A stretch of 64,000 bases of DNA. Source: Kribbella capetownensis (GTDB lineage Bacteria > Actinomycetota > Actinomycetes > Propionibacteriales > Kribbellaceae). The position numbers and the translations under genes are program-made. The stretch covers positions 186,001-250,000 of the forward strand of contig NZ_SJKD01000011.1 in NCBI RefSeq assembly GCF_004331485.1. The letters run 5' to 3'. Each line of letters starts with the position of its first letter. Within the stretch, counting starts at the first letter, position 1. Under the pieces are notes generated by a model, which had not been told where the DNA came from, did no database searches, and saw only the letters and a list, made by a program, of their open reading frames with translations. Below are positions 52,973 through 62,305 of the stretch, one piece after another.

Positions 52973-54130
52973 GTGATTGCAGGCCGGTACCGGATCGTGG
53001 GGGTGATCGGTCGCGGTGGGATGGGGGAGGTCTACCGGGCGACGGATCAGGTGCTGGGGCGGGACGTGGCGGTCAAGCTGATGCTGCCGGTTCCGGGGAC
53101 GCTCGCGGCGTCGGAGCGATTCCTGCGGGAGGCGCGTGCTACCGCGCGGATCCATGATCCACACGTCGTCGCGGCGTACGACTTCGGCGACCATGACGGC
53201 TGCTGCTACCTGGCGATGGAGCTGGTCAGCGGTCGTAGCGTCGGCGACGAGCTCCGGCGCGAGGGTCCGTTCGCACCGGATCGCGCCGTACACATTGTCA
53301 GGCAGGCTGCGGCTGGGTTGGCGGCGGCTCACCGGCTGGGCATCGTGCATCGCGACATCAAGCCAGGCAATCTGTTGCTGGCCGACGACGGGACGGTGAA
53401 GGTCGCCGACTTCGGCATCGTCCGATTTCTCGAGGACTACACCACCACGCTGACCTCGACCGGGCAGATCGTCGGCACGAGTCACTTTCTCGCGCCGGAA
53501 CGCGCGCTGGGTCGTCCTGCGGAGCCGCCGTCCGATGTGTACGCGCTCGGCTGTGTGCTCTACCAGTTGGTCACCGGCCATCCGCCGTTCCTCGCCGACG
53601 AGCCGGCGTCGATCATGTTCCAGCACGTACGGCGAGAACCGGTGCCGCCGAGCGAACTCCGGCCTGAACTGGCCGGCGATGTCGAAGCGCTCCTTCTCTG
53701 GATGCTCACGAAGGACCCGGCTGAGCGACCGACCGCGGCCCAGGTCACAGACGGCGCGCGGCCGCCGGTTCCCGGAGTTTTGCCCGTACGTCGGGCAGTC
53801 GCGCGGCCGGTTCGCGCCGGGGTTGTCGCAGGACTGGCGTTAATGCTGTCGGCAACTGTCGGAATCGTCTTCGCTACCAGGGATGTGAAGCTTCCGACGA
53901 CCAACGACCTGTCCCCGACCGACAGTCGCACCACCCCACCATCCGCCGTACCCACGACGACGTCTCGACCACCGAGCCCGGCCCCGACCCAGACGGTCAC
54001 CCAGACGACCACGCTCCGGCCAGTGCCGCGGTCAGGTCCGAGCAAGCCGAAGCCGCCGGACCCCGGATCCACTGGTCGCCCGAAGGACGACAAGCCGGGC
54101 CAGGACAAGCCGAAGAAGCCAAAGCCCTGA
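52973..54130 (+). CDS. Receptor-type Ser/Thr protein kinase (PknB family, no PASTA)
   Basis: About 385 aa. The kinase domain (5-260) has the Gly loop GRGGMGEV, ATP-binding K35, catalytic HRDIKPGN with D128, DFG Asp D147 and APERALG as activation-lip end. A single membrane helix (AGVVAGLALMLSATVGIVFA, about 280-300) is followed by a short Thr/Pro/Lys-rich tail without a folded sensor. GTG 52973 behind AGGGGAA aligns with the start of the second kinase at 56840; ATG 52910 and GTG 52955 are alternatives. Neighbours are an ANTAR protein and a stress sigma factor. Confidence 0.9.
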   Translation: MIAGRYRIVGVIGRGGMGEVYRATDQVLGRDVAVKLMLPVPGTLAASERFLREARATARIHDPHVVAAYDFGDHDGCCYLAMELVSGRSVGDELRREGPFAPDRAVHIVRQAAAGLAAAHRLGIVHRDIKPGNLLLADDGTVKVADFGIVRFLEDYTTTLTSTGQIVGTSHFLAPERALGRPAEPPSDVYALGCVLYQLVTGHPPFLADEPASIMFQHVRREPVPPSELRPELAGDVEALLLWMLTKDPAERPTAAQVTDGARPPVPGVLPVRRAVARPVRAGVVAGLALMLSATVGIVFATRDVKLPTTNDLSPTDSRTTPPSAVPTTTSRPPSPAPTQTVTQTTTLRPVPRSGPSKPKPPDPGSTGRPKDDKPGQDKPKKPKP

Positions 54131-54339
54131 TGAGGCGGCCCATGGACGTACGTACTCCGATGGCACGGTGGTGGAGACCCAGCCCGCAGTTCTGGCCGCA
54201 CTCCACCGACCGTGCCTTGGGCGCATCGGGTACCCGCGTTCCGGGCGTCCATGCATGCGATGGGGTACTGGATTGACGTAGGTAATGACCGTGGTCCGGA
54301 GGTGGGCTGCGCCGTGACTCACGTCGCGAGGTCAGCTTC

Positions 54340-55170
54340 ATGGTTCCCACCGAATCCGCCATGGTCAGCCCGGTCCGCAAGGACTGCCTGACTCCCGAGG
54401 ACAGAGCCCGCCGCGAGGCGGCAACCTGGGCGTTGTTCGAGGTCAGAGAGCGCAGTACGGACGAGGACGAGCGGCAGCGGCTGCTCCAAGAGATCGTCGA
54501 GTTGAACATCGAGATCGCCCGCGGGATCGGGCGGCGGTTCCGCGGCCGCGGTGCCGAGGACGAGGACCTCGAACAGGTCGCGTACCTCGGTCTGCTGAAG
54601 GCGGTGCACAACTTCCGGCTCGACCACGGTACGCCGTTCATCGGGTTCGCCATCCCGACGATCCGCGGCGAGGTGAAGCGGTACTTCCGTGACTGTTCCT
54701 GGACGGTACGAATCCCACGGCGGATGCAGGAACTCCAGGGCATGATCGCCGCCGCGGTGCCGATTCTCGAGCAGGAACTCAACCGTGAACCCACGCTCGC
54801 GGAGATCGCGGACCGGATCGGCGTCGAGGTCACCGAGGTCAACGGTGCCGAGGCGGCGCGAGGATGCTTCAACGTCCTGTCGCTCGATCGGCCCGCCACC
54901 GAGTCGGAGTCCCCGTTGGGAGAGACCGTCGCCGACGACAGTGACCGCCGGTACTTCGACCAGCTCGAAGCCGTCGACATGCTCGGCCCGGTCGTCGACG
55001 ACCTGGACCCGCGCGACCGGCGGATCCTGGAGCTGCGGTTCGTGGAGGGGTGGACGCAGTCGGACATCGGCGACGACATCGGCGTCAGCCAGATGCAGAT
55101 CTCCCGGTTGCTGAACAGGATCCTCAGGGATCTCCGCGGGAAGCTCGACCCGTTGCCGACGGCCGCGTGA
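54340..55170 (+). CDS. SigB/SigF/SigG-type RNA polymerase sigma factor
   Basis: A 276-aa group 3 sigma factor. Region 2 spans about 55-130 with EDLEQVAYLGLLKAVHNF and a P-F-x-GFAIPTIRGEVKRYFRD core. Region 3 (about 131-200) starts WTVRIPRRMQELQ, as in general-stress sigmas. Region 4 has LRFVEGWTQSDIGDDIGVSQMQISRLL as DNA-binding helix-turn-helix. No anti-sigma or anti-anti-sigma gene is adjacent, so partner switching, if used, is encoded elsewhere. Flanked by two Ser/Thr kinases. Confidence 0.93.
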   Translation: MVPTESAMVSPVRKDCLTPEDRARREAATWALFEVRERSTDEDERQRLLQEIVELNIEIARGIGRRFRGRGAEDEDLEQVAYLGLLKAVHNFRLDHGTPFIGFAIPTIRGEVKRYFRDCSWTVRIPRRMQELQGMIAAAVPILEQELNREPTLAEIADRIGVEVTEVNGAEAARGCFNVLSLDRPATESESPLGETVADDSDRRYFDQLEAVDMLGPVVDDLDPRDRRILELRFVEGWTQSDIGDDIGVSQMQISRLLNRILRDLRGKLDPLPTAA

Positions 55171-55176
55171 GCGAGG

Positions 55177-55479
55177 TCAGGGCACGCGCCAGGCGTGCAG
55201 TGGCATCGGGCACTGCGGTTCGGTGGCGACGTCGTCGAGGTCGTACGCCACCAGCGGGCAGCGCCGGCAGTACAGGAGTCCGTCGTCGGGATTGGTGAAC
55301 AGCTCGTGACCGTGCGTGTTCCCCGCGACCGGGCAGGAGGTGTTCTCGATCTCCAGCCGGTCGACGAAGTGGGCGCCGCAGCGGATGCAGACCGATCCCG
55401 CGCTGAGACGCGCCAGGGTCGTCACCCGCGACACAGCCACGACCCGATGGCCGTTGATCTCAACGACGGATTCGTTCAC
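55177..55479 (-). CDS. Small Cys-rich protein, probable zinc ribbon
   Basis: A 100-aa soluble protein. Cys pairs CIRCG (about 31-35) and CRRCP (about 71-75), with extra Cys at about 49 and 90, can make one or two metal sites. The N-terminus VEINGHRVVAVSRVTTL is a short beta hairpin. No family is recognised. It lies between the sigma gene (6-base gap, convergent) and the second kinase gene, on the same strand as the latter but downstream of it by 62 bases in the reverse direction. Confidence 0.6.
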   Translation of the reverse strand: MNESVVEINGHRVVAVSRVTTLARLSAGSVCIRCGAHFVDRLEIENTSCPVAGNTHGHELFTNPDDGLLYCRRCPLVAYDLDDVATEPQCPMPLHAWRVP

Positions 55480-55541
55480 GGTCCTCTTCCCCGAAAACGC
55501 GGACAGATCTTCGGTGCCCCCCGCAAGGATTTCTACGCCTC

Positions 55542-56840
55542 CTACTCTGCGCCAGGTGGTGGCGTGTCTGTCGGTTGCCCGCTCGGTGAGTTGGTCTCGG
55601 GTGGCGGTGTGTTCGAGGGGGAGGTCGGTGTCGACTCAGTGGGTTCGCTGGTGGTGCTGGTCTCAGTGGGCTCGGTCGGGGTCGGCGTTTCCGACGGCGT
55701 GGTCGAGGGAGTCTCGGACGGGGTGGGTGACACTGACGGGCTCTGCGTGGGCTGAGTCTTCGTGGTCTCGTTCTGCTGATTCCCAGTTGCGGACCGAGAC
55801 GGGTCGGTCGTGGTTGGCTTCGGCCTCGCCGTACTGGGCGTCGTTTGTGGTCCGACGTCAGTCGTCGGGGGCGGCGTGTCGTTGCCGTTGAGGATGAAGC
55901 CGGCCATGACCGCGGCAGCCGTCGCGAGGGCCGCGATCAGTCCGATCAGCAGGGCGTTCCGCCGTCTCTGGGTGGGCGGCGGCGGTTGCAGAGGCTCGAG
56001 TGGGCTGGTTGTCTCTGGCCCTACGGGTGCGCCAACGCTCGCCGTACGGAGATAGCCGGTGGCGACCTCCTCGGCGGACGGACGGTCAGCGGGATCCTTG
56101 GAGAGCATCCCGAGCAGGCCGATCTCGAAGGAGCCGCCGAGCTCGGGGCGAATCAGACTCGGCTGACCTGGAGAAGCGTCGACGTGCTGGTAGAGGATCG
56201 CGGTCGGATGGTCCGCCGTGAACGGCGGCCGGCCGGTGACGAGTTGGTAGAGCACGCAACCCAGCGCGTAGACGTCCGCCGGCTTACCGGACCGCTCGCC
56301 GCGCGCCCGTTCCGGCGCGAGGTAGTGGACGCTGCCGATGATCTGGCCGGTCCCCGTCAGCGTGGTCGCGCCTTCCTCGGGGACGTGAGCGATACCGAAG
56401 TCGGCGACCTTGACGGTCCCGTCGGTCGTCAGCAACAGGTTGCTCGGCTTGACATCACGGTGTACGACGTCCTGCTGATGCGCCGCCGCCAGCCCTGCGG
56501 CGCTTTGCTCGATGAGATCGATTGCCCGATCCTTGGGCAGCGGGCCCTTCTCGGCGAGCTCGTCCGCCACCGACCCGCCCTCGACCAGTTCCATCGCCAG
56601 GAAGAAGCCGTCGTCGTGGTTGCCGAAGTCGTACACCGCGACCACGTGCGGATCGTTCAGCCTCGCAGCGGCTCGCGCCTCCCGGTGGAAGCGCTCGGCA
56701 GCCCGCGGATCCTTGTCGGACGGCAGCAGCAGTTTGACCGCGACCGGACGCCCCAACTGCTCATCCGTGCCGCGGAACACCTCGCCCATCCCACCCCGGC
56801 CGATCGAGGCGCCCAACCTGTACCGCTCCGCTACCAACAT
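55542..56840 (-). CDS. Receptor-type Ser/Thr protein kinase with long disordered Thr/Pro tail
   Basis: A 432-aa kinase closely similar in layout to the one at 52973. Gly loop GRGGMGEV, K36, HRDVKPSN with D129 and DFG D148 are intact. A membrane helix (LLIGLIAALATAAAVMAGFI, about 310-330) is followed by about 100 residues of Pro/Ser/Thr/Glu (PTPTEPTETSTTSEPTEST style), with no PASTA or other folded sensor. The start at 56840 gives MLVAERYRLG. The outside tail could be glycosylated or span the wall. The two kinases probably arose by duplication. Confidence 0.9.
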   Translation of the reverse strand: MLVAERYRLGASIGRGGMGEVFRGTDEQLGRPVAVKLLLPSDKDPRAAERFHREARAAARLNDPHVVAVYDFGNHDDGFFLAMELVEGGSVADELAEKGPLPKDRAIDLIEQSAAGLAAAHQQDVVHRDVKPSNLLLTTDGTVKVADFGIAHVPEEGATTLTGTGQIIGSVHYLAPERARGERSGKPADVYALGCVLYQLVTGRPPFTADHPTAILYQHVDASPGQPSLIRPELGGSFEIGLLGMLSKDPADRPSAEEVATGYLRTASVGAPVGPETTSPLEPLQPPPPTQRRRNALLIGLIAALATAAAVMAGFILNGNDTPPPTTDVGPQTTPSTARPKPTTTDPSRSATGNQQNETTKTQPTQSPSVSPTPSETPSTTPSETPTPTEPTETSTTSEPTESTPTSPSNTPPPETNSPSGQPTDTPPPGAE

Positions 56841-56975
56841 CCTGACACCCGTACCCACCCCTACCGTCACCGAACCACTACGCACCGCCCAGCCTAACCA
56901 GCCACCACAGACACAAAACCGGATCAGCCGGTCCGGCTCCGCCATCAACCGATGGTCCTGCGCACTGGTGCTGTC

Positions 56976-57558
56976 TCAGCCGGTCGATTGAAGACGAGTG
57001 AGCAGGAGGCGTTCGATGGCCGCTCCGGCCTGGGGACCGTGGGAGAAGGCGATCGTCGCCTCCTGCGTCTCTTCGGTCCACAGTGCGCAGGTGTGGAAGC
57101 CGTGCCAGTCGCCCGTGTGCAGGAAGAAGCGGCGCTTGTCATCGGTGAACAACCCGAGGCCGTAGCTCACCCCGTCGTCTTCAGTGCGCGCGACCGGTGC
57201 GGAGAGCTGCGTCGCCGAGGTCCGCCTGCGCGGCTTCGTCGAACGGCTCCGCGATACCGGAGGTGTGGCTCAGGAGGTCTTGGAGCGTGATCGCAGGGTC
57301 CAGCCGCCATACCGCGTGAAGCTCAGGAAAGTGCTCGCGGATGGGCGTTTCCCAGGCGCCGGGGGACTGGCGGCAGGCCAGTACGACGGCTGTGGCGACG
57401 ATGGGCTTGGTGACAGAGGCGAGCCGGGATCGCATCTTCAGGACGTCAACGTCTGCGGGCAATCCGTGGCGTGTGAACTCGTCCGCAGCCGCAGTGCTGA
57501 TGTGCCGAGTGCCGTGAATGATCCAGTCGACCCCAGCCGGCAGGTCGTCGGCGGTCAC
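56976..57558 (-). pseudogene. Disrupted beta-lactamase-family serine hydrolase
   Basis: The N-terminal piece (57181-57558, 125 codons) has the active-site SVTKP (SxxK) and LLSHTSGI. It stops at a TGA. The last ~65-70 residues of the same family (GVSYGLGLFTDD... HTGDWHGF) continue in another frame at 56976-57190. Roughly 150 residues that normally separate these blocks, including the second catalytic motif, are missing. This points to an internal deletion plus frameshift. It is coupled to the DUF1028 gene by a 4-base overlap, so it was once its operon partner. Confidence 0.75.
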
Positions 57559-58385
57559 GGGGTCGTGTTTGCGGCTTGGCGGAGTTTGTCCAGCACGACC
57601 GGGTCGAGCTTGCCGGGCACCAGCCGTTCTTCGTAGTTCTCCACGCCGGCCCAGGTTTCGAGGGCGTTAGTCATGGTGTAGCCGAGTTTCTCGAGGAGGG
57701 CGGCTACCTCGGTGGCCAGCTCGCCTTCGAGTGGGAGGAGGCTTGCCGGGTCTGGCTTGCCGAAGTACAGGTCGTGGAGGTCCAGCAGGCGGGCCAGTTC
57801 GTCGACCGGGGCTTGGTGGTCGTCGACGCGCAGGTCGATGGCGATGTCGAGCACACCGCCGTACGCCGCTCCCTCGCGCCACACCCGCAGTGCCGCACTT
57901 TGACGGCCGCGCCGGTCACCGCCGGCCTGGTCGCCGGCCGTCAGCGTTGCGAGCAACCGCCGCTCGAACGGATCTCCAGCGGCTCCCAGCCAGGTCTCGG
58001 CCATGGCAGCCACCACCTGTGGACCCACGAGGATGTTGCCCTGAACCGCAAAGCCCTCGCCCGCGATCCCACCCGCCCAATCCATGCACGAGCCACCGGT
58101 GAACGTAGCTCCCCGCCCCTGACGGTCGACCATCCCAACCTGCCGGTGCTCACGCTCGTCGTCCCCACCGGTCAGTCGCGCGATCACCTGCTCAGCCTCG
58201 ATGCCCTCGGCAAGCAGATCCAGCCCATCCGGCCCAAACGAAAGCTGAGCCATGGCCTGCGTAGCAACCGCCCCGGCCCGAGCCCGCCCCCAAGGCACCA
58301 CCGCCCCCACCGCCAAAAACTTGGACGCAACCGCAACCCCCCAAGACCCAGACCCCGAATCAAACCCCACAACCGAAAACGTCAT
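57555..58385 (-). CDS. DUF1028 family protein (Ntn-hydrolase-like)
   Basis: A 276-aa cytoplasmic protein. The start TFSVVGFDSGSGSWGVAVAS with AVGAVVPWGRARAGAVATQA is the DUF1028 signature; after removal of the initiator residue, the N-terminal Thr could act as nucleophile as in Ntn hydrolases. A C-terminal region (about 220-270) resembles the putative peptidoglycan-binding extension of some members. The family's activity is not established; links to peptidase clusters are common, in line with the adjacent broken serine hydrolase. Confidence 0.85.
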   Translation of the reverse strand: MTFSVVGFDSGSGSWGVAVASKFLAVGAVVPWGRARAGAVATQAMAQLSFGPDGLDLLAEGIEAEQVIARLTGGDDEREHRQVGMVDRQGRGATFTGGSCMDWAGGIAGEGFAVQGNILVGPQVVAAMAETWLGAAGDPFERRLLATLTAGDQAGGDRRGRQSAALRVWREGAAYGGVLDIAIDLRVDDHQAPVDELARLLDLHDLYFGKPDPASLLPLEGELATEVAALLEKLGYTMTNALETWAGVENYEERLVPGKLDPVVLDKLRQAANTTP

Positions 58386-58435
58386 CCCGCTCCTCCACTC
58401 GCCAGCGCAGCCTTCGGCTTAACCTACGCGGCCTG

Positions 58436-59866
58436 TCATGAGAGTTTGGCGGTGGAGTGGAGGGCTAGGCCGTCTTGGGGGGCGATGTCGGCTTTGAACC
58501 AGCCTGCTGCGTCGACTGTGTAGGACGGTCCTGTGCATTGGCCGGCGGAATAGTCGCCGTGGAAGACGTCACAGTACACGCCGGCGGGCAGACTGGTGTG
58601 GAAGCTGCGGCCTGTGAGCGCGGAGCCTTCGTCGTTCAGGATCAGGTAGCCCTTGTCGCCGCGCCCGAACGCGATCGCGTCGTTGCCGTTGTCCCACCAA
58701 TCGGTCACCGGCGCACCGCGCGTGTTGTTGTGGAAGGCAACCATGTTGGCGATCACCCGCCATTCGTGTTCGCACCGCCAGCCGTTGCTGAAGCAGGTGG
58801 TGTCGCTCGTACGCCCGTCGCCGGCCGACGGCGGTCCCTGGTCGTTGGAGCTGTACTCGTAGCTCGACATCACCTTCGGCGTCCCGTACGTCCAGGCCAG
58901 CATGAACGCGTTCGCCATCGCATAACGCCCGTTGTCCCGGAACGTCAGCACTCCGCTGCCGCGCTGAGTGTCGTGGTTGTCGGTGAACACCACCGCCTGA
59001 TCCGACGGCAGCGGCGAGGCGAACGTTCGCAGGTACGCGAGCTTCTCGGTGTTGAAGATCTTCGCCAGATCCTTGCCATAGCGGAACTCGAGCACGTCCC
59101 CGTTGCCGACGTACTCGTCCGGCGTGATCGGTTCACCCGCCCCGTAAATGACCTCTTGATACAAGTACGCCGATCGCGACAGCCGAGCCTGGATCGCGGC
59201 GATGTCACCGGCCGCCATGTGCTTGGAAGCATCCAGCCGGAAACCATCGACACCGATCGCGAGCAGATCGTTCAGGTACGCCGCGATCCGCCCGCGCACG
59301 TAGCCGGTATCGGTCGCCAGGTCAGCCAGATCGACGAGCTCGCAGTTCTGCACCTCGTAGCGGTCGCCGTAATCGACGATGTCGTCGTTCCCGTTCCGCC
59401 CGCAATGATGGAAGTCCTGGGTCTGGTACGTGCCCGGGTAGTCGTAGTGGCTGTACGACGATCCCGCGCTGCCCACCCCACCTGACGAGCCCCCGGTCAT
59501 ATGGTTGATCACGGCATCGACGTACACCTTGACTCCGGCCGCGTGACAACTGTTCACCATCGCGATGAACTCACTGCGCGTGCCACGTCGCGTGCTGTCG
59601 ATCTTGTAGCTCACCGGTTGATAGTCCTGCCACCACGGATATCCGGCGCTCGGGAGTACGACGTGCTCCTGCGGCGGGGAGACCTGGACGGCGCCATACC
59701 CCTTCGGGCCGAGCACTTGACCGCACTCCTGCCCGACTGACTTCCAGTTCCACTCGAACAGTTGGACGATGACGTCGCGTTGCCCGGGCGGGGCGCCCTC
59801 GGCGGTCCGCGTACTAAAAGGCAGCAGGCACAGGCAGATGGCGAGGATCAGCGCTTTCCGGATCAT
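58436..59866 (-). CDS. Secreted alpha-amylase (GH13)
   Basis: A 476-aa extracellular starch-degrading enzyme. A signal peptide spans about 1-24 (LILAICLCLLPFSTRTAEGA). Catalytic residues are D212 in GFRLDASKH, E238 in YQEVIYG and D299 in FTDNHD; DAVINH is conserved region I. The chloride-dependent animal-type actinobacterial amylases share QLFEWNWKSVGQEC at the N-terminus. No starch-binding domain is present. ATG 59866 after AGGAC was chosen; GTG 59881 is possible. Products would feed the maltodextrin importer and alpha-glucosidase at 1-3518. Confidence 0.93.
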   Translation of the reverse strand: MIRKALILAICLCLLPFSTRTAEGAPPGQRDVIVQLFEWNWKSVGQECGQVLGPKGYGAVQVSPPQEHVVLPSAGYPWWQDYQPVSYKIDSTRRGTRSEFIAMVNSCHAAGVKVYVDAVINHMTGGSSGGVGSAGSSYSHYDYPGTYQTQDFHHCGRNGNDDIVDYGDRYEVQNCELVDLADLATDTGYVRGRIAAYLNDLLAIGVDGFRLDASKHMAAGDIAAIQARLSRSAYLYQEVIYGAGEPITPDEYVGNGDVLEFRYGKDLAKIFNTEKLAYLRTFASPLPSDQAVVFTDNHDTQRGSGVLTFRDNGRYAMANAFMLAWTYGTPKVMSSYEYSSNDQGPPSAGDGRTSDTTCFSNGWRCEHEWRVIANMVAFHNNTRGAPVTDWWDNGNDAIAFGRGDKGYLILNDEGSALTGRSFHTSLPAGVYCDVFHGDYSAGQCTGPSYTVDAAGWFKADIAPQDGLALHSTAKLS

Positions 59867-60018
59867 CCCGAGTCCTTTCACCGGCTGAGGCCCATCGAAC
59901 CATCCCCCTCCGACAAAGTCCGGACGCGCAGCGTGTCGGACCGATCCGCGACGCGGCCCACCCCGAACACCCCGGGAGGCCTGGGGGAGTGGACTGCGAC
60001 GGCGGAGGGATCGGGATC

Positions 60019-61707
60019 ATGCGAGTGCCCAAGCTCATCAAGGCACGCCAACGACGACGCCACGGACGGCATCGCCGCGGTCGGCCGGCGGCTCAGGGCC
60101 GCTGGCAGTTGGCGGGCGCGGGCGCCGCGGTGATCACTCTCGCTGCGTTGGCGGCGTCGTCGTTCCCGGACAGTCCAGTGACAGGCGGGCACGACGACGC
60201 CTCCGCCGGGATTGTGGAGTCACCAGCGGCCGATCCGTTCATTGAGGACGAGACGCTGGCCGAGTTCGTCGCTCCCGAGCAGTTGGCCGCGGTCCCCGTC
60301 GGGCCCGGTCGGGTGGCGAATCCTGTGGCGATGGTCCTCTCGGGCGCACCGGTGATCAAGACGCTCGGCGAGAGCGGGATCCCGGAGGTCGCCGTACGGG
60401 CGTACAAGCAGGCCGAAGCGCGGTTGGCAGCCAGTGACCCGGGCTGCGGAGTGCCGTGGACGCTGCTCGCCGCGATCGGACGAGTGGAGTCCAACCACGG
60501 CCGGTTCGGCGGCGCCCAGCTGCGCGACGACGGCTCGGCGACTCGGCGGATCCGCGGGATCCCGTTGGACGGCCGGCCGAACGTCGCGGTGATCCGCGAC
60601 AGCGACGGCGGCGCGCTCGACGGCGACACCGTGTACGACCGTGCGGTCGGGCCGATGCAGTTCATCCCGTCGACCTGGCGCTCCGTGAACGCGGACGGCA
60701 ACGGCGACGGCATCGGCGACCCGAACAACATGTTCGACGCCACACTGGGCGCTGCGCAGTACCTCTGCACAGGTACGTCGAACCTCCGCACCCCAGCCGG
60801 GGCGGCGCAGGCGGTACGGCGCTACAACAACGCCGACTCGTACGTCCGAGTGGTGCTTGGGCTGGCCCGGATGTACCAGTCCGGCCGCGTAGTCGGTCTG
60901 CCCTCAACCGGCGAACTGCTCCCGAACGAGCCCGCCGCCGACCCGCCGGCGCTCCTGCCTTGGCCAGCCGGCCCGTCGCCCGACGGAACCGTGCTCGCCA
61001 ACCCAGCCCCATCGCAGCCAATCGAGCCCTCGGCTCCACCACGGACGACGGTTCCATCGCCGAACCGGCCGAAGCCAGTTGCACCACCGTCAGCCAAGCC
61101 GCCCGTCGCGCAACCACCGCGACCGACAACCCGCCCGACCCCGGCCGACCCTCAGCCGACGCAGACTCGCCCCTCCGAGCCCACGCCGTCAACCAGCCTC
61201 AGCCCGTCCGCGCCGGACACGAGGCGACCGTCCGAGCCGAAGCCGACTGAGCCCGGGTCATCCGAGCCCAAGCCGACTCAATCATCCGAGCCCGACCCGT
61301 CCGACCCGGCGCCATCCGCGCCGAAGCCGTCCGAGCCGAAGCCCTCGGAGACCGACTCTCCAACCCCGGCACCATCCACCAAACCCACCCCGACGCATGA
61401 GCCGACCACGGCCGCAGTCGGCTGGGCGCCAGCGATGCGCCAGGTGGTCGGCCGAGCCCTGACCCGACCCACCTGCCCCGAAACCACCACACCCCAATCC
61501 ACCAAACCGGCGCAGCCCTCCGAGACCTGCCCCGACGACTCCGCAGCTCCTGACAACAAGAACCGTGCCAAGAAGAACCGTGACGACCGGAGCGGCAAGA
61601 CCCGGACCGGCAACGATCAGGACGACAAGAAGCGGGACCGGTGCACACCGCAGAACGTGTGCAAGGCCCCGGGATCCCAACACACGCCGGGCGGATCCAC
61701 CCGCTGA
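60019..61707 (+). CDS. Lytic transglycosylase (SLT/MltB-like) with long Pro/Ser/Thr-rich tail
   Basis: A 562-aa wall-active protein. Basic N-terminus and one membrane segment (about 33-52) precede the catalytic domain (about 115-270): GVPWTLLAAIGRVESNHG contains the catalytic Glu, then PMQFIPSTWRSV and DGNGDGIGDPNNMFD, the usual signature. Residues ~310-470 are a P-S-E-P-K-P-T repeat tail, then Cys pairs and a basic K/R/D-rich end. ATG 60019 behind GGAGGGA was used. Cleaves peptidoglycan glycan strands; the tail probably crosses the wall. Confidence 0.87.
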   Translation: MRVPKLIKARQRRRHGRHRRGRPAAQGRWQLAGAGAAVITLAALAASSFPDSPVTGGHDDASAGIVESPAADPFIEDETLAEFVAPEQLAAVPVGPGRVANPVAMVLSGAPVIKTLGESGIPEVAVRAYKQAEARLAASDPGCGVPWTLLAAIGRVESNHGRFGGAQLRDDGSATRRIRGIPLDGRPNVAVIRDSDGGALDGDTVYDRAVGPMQFIPSTWRSVNADGNGDGIGDPNNMFDATLGAAQYLCTGTSNLRTPAGAAQAVRRYNNADSYVRVVLGLARMYQSGRVVGLPSTGELLPNEPAADPPALLPWPAGPSPDGTVLANPAPSQPIEPSAPPRTTVPSPNRPKPVAPPSAKPPVAQPPRPTTRPTPADPQPTQTRPSEPTPSTSLSPSAPDTRRPSEPKPTEPGSSEPKPTQSSEPDPSDPAPSAPKPSEPKPSETDSPTPAPSTKPTPTHEPTTAAVGWAPAMRQVVGRALTRPTCPETTTPQSTKPAQPSETCPDDSAAPDNKNRAKKNRDDRSGKTRTGNDQDDKKRDRCTPQNVCKAPGSQHTPGGSTR

Positions 61708-61827
61708 CCGATCACGCGCTCCGGACTGCACCGTCGTACAAGAGCTGTGCACGCTACGCCAAAGACTCGACCGGGCCGGTTGACGAGACTTGCCGACATC
61801 AGTTCCGACAACCGTCTCGGGAGAGTC

Positions 61828-62193
61828 ATGAACACGGGAAACATCCGCCGGCTGACCATCGGTGCCACCGCACTGCTCGCCGTACCGGCGTTGCTCACGG
61901 CAACGGCTCCGATGGCGTCTGCCCACTACAACTACGCGTATCAGGGCAAGGACTTCATCTCCGTGAGCGAGACGCACACCAGTGGCAGCGTCTGCGACCG
62001 AGAGGTCGACGGCAATGCCGTGTACGCCATCTGGACGCAGGGTCCCAACCGCAAGCCGGTAGTCGAGTGGGACGGCGGCGACCGTGGGTGCGACACAGCG
62101 CAGTTCCCGGTCGGCGCCATCTACATGATGCTGTGCGAGAACACCAACCACGGCACCGGCCCAGACACCTGCACCGACTGGATCCGCGTCTAG
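61828..62193 (+). CDS. Small secreted protein with four cysteines
   Basis: A 121-aa exported protein. A clear signal peptide (about 1-34) ends at ASA before HYNYAYQGKDF. The mature part of about 87 residues is rich in strands and holds Cys at four places (VCDRE, GCDTA, LCENT, TCTDW), enough for two disulfides. ATG 61828 follows GGGAGAG. No family is recognised; similar small secreted proteins are common in actinobacteria. A direct role with the transglycosylase upstream is possible only from proximity. Confidence 0.75.
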   Translation: MNTGNIRRLTIGATALLAVPALLTATAPMASAHYNYAYQGKDFISVSETHTSGSVCDREVDGNAVYAIWTQGPNRKPVVEWDGGDRGCDTAQFPVGAIYMMLCENTNHGTGPDTCTDWIRV

Positions 62194-62305
62194 TACGCCG
62201 AGAGCCCCGCCCCTGACCGACGACTCCGCCGAAGCCCGGGCCTCACAGTTCCGCGGCGGTCTTGGCGCCGTACTCGTCGGTCAGGACGGGGGCCTGGCAA
62301 GCCGG

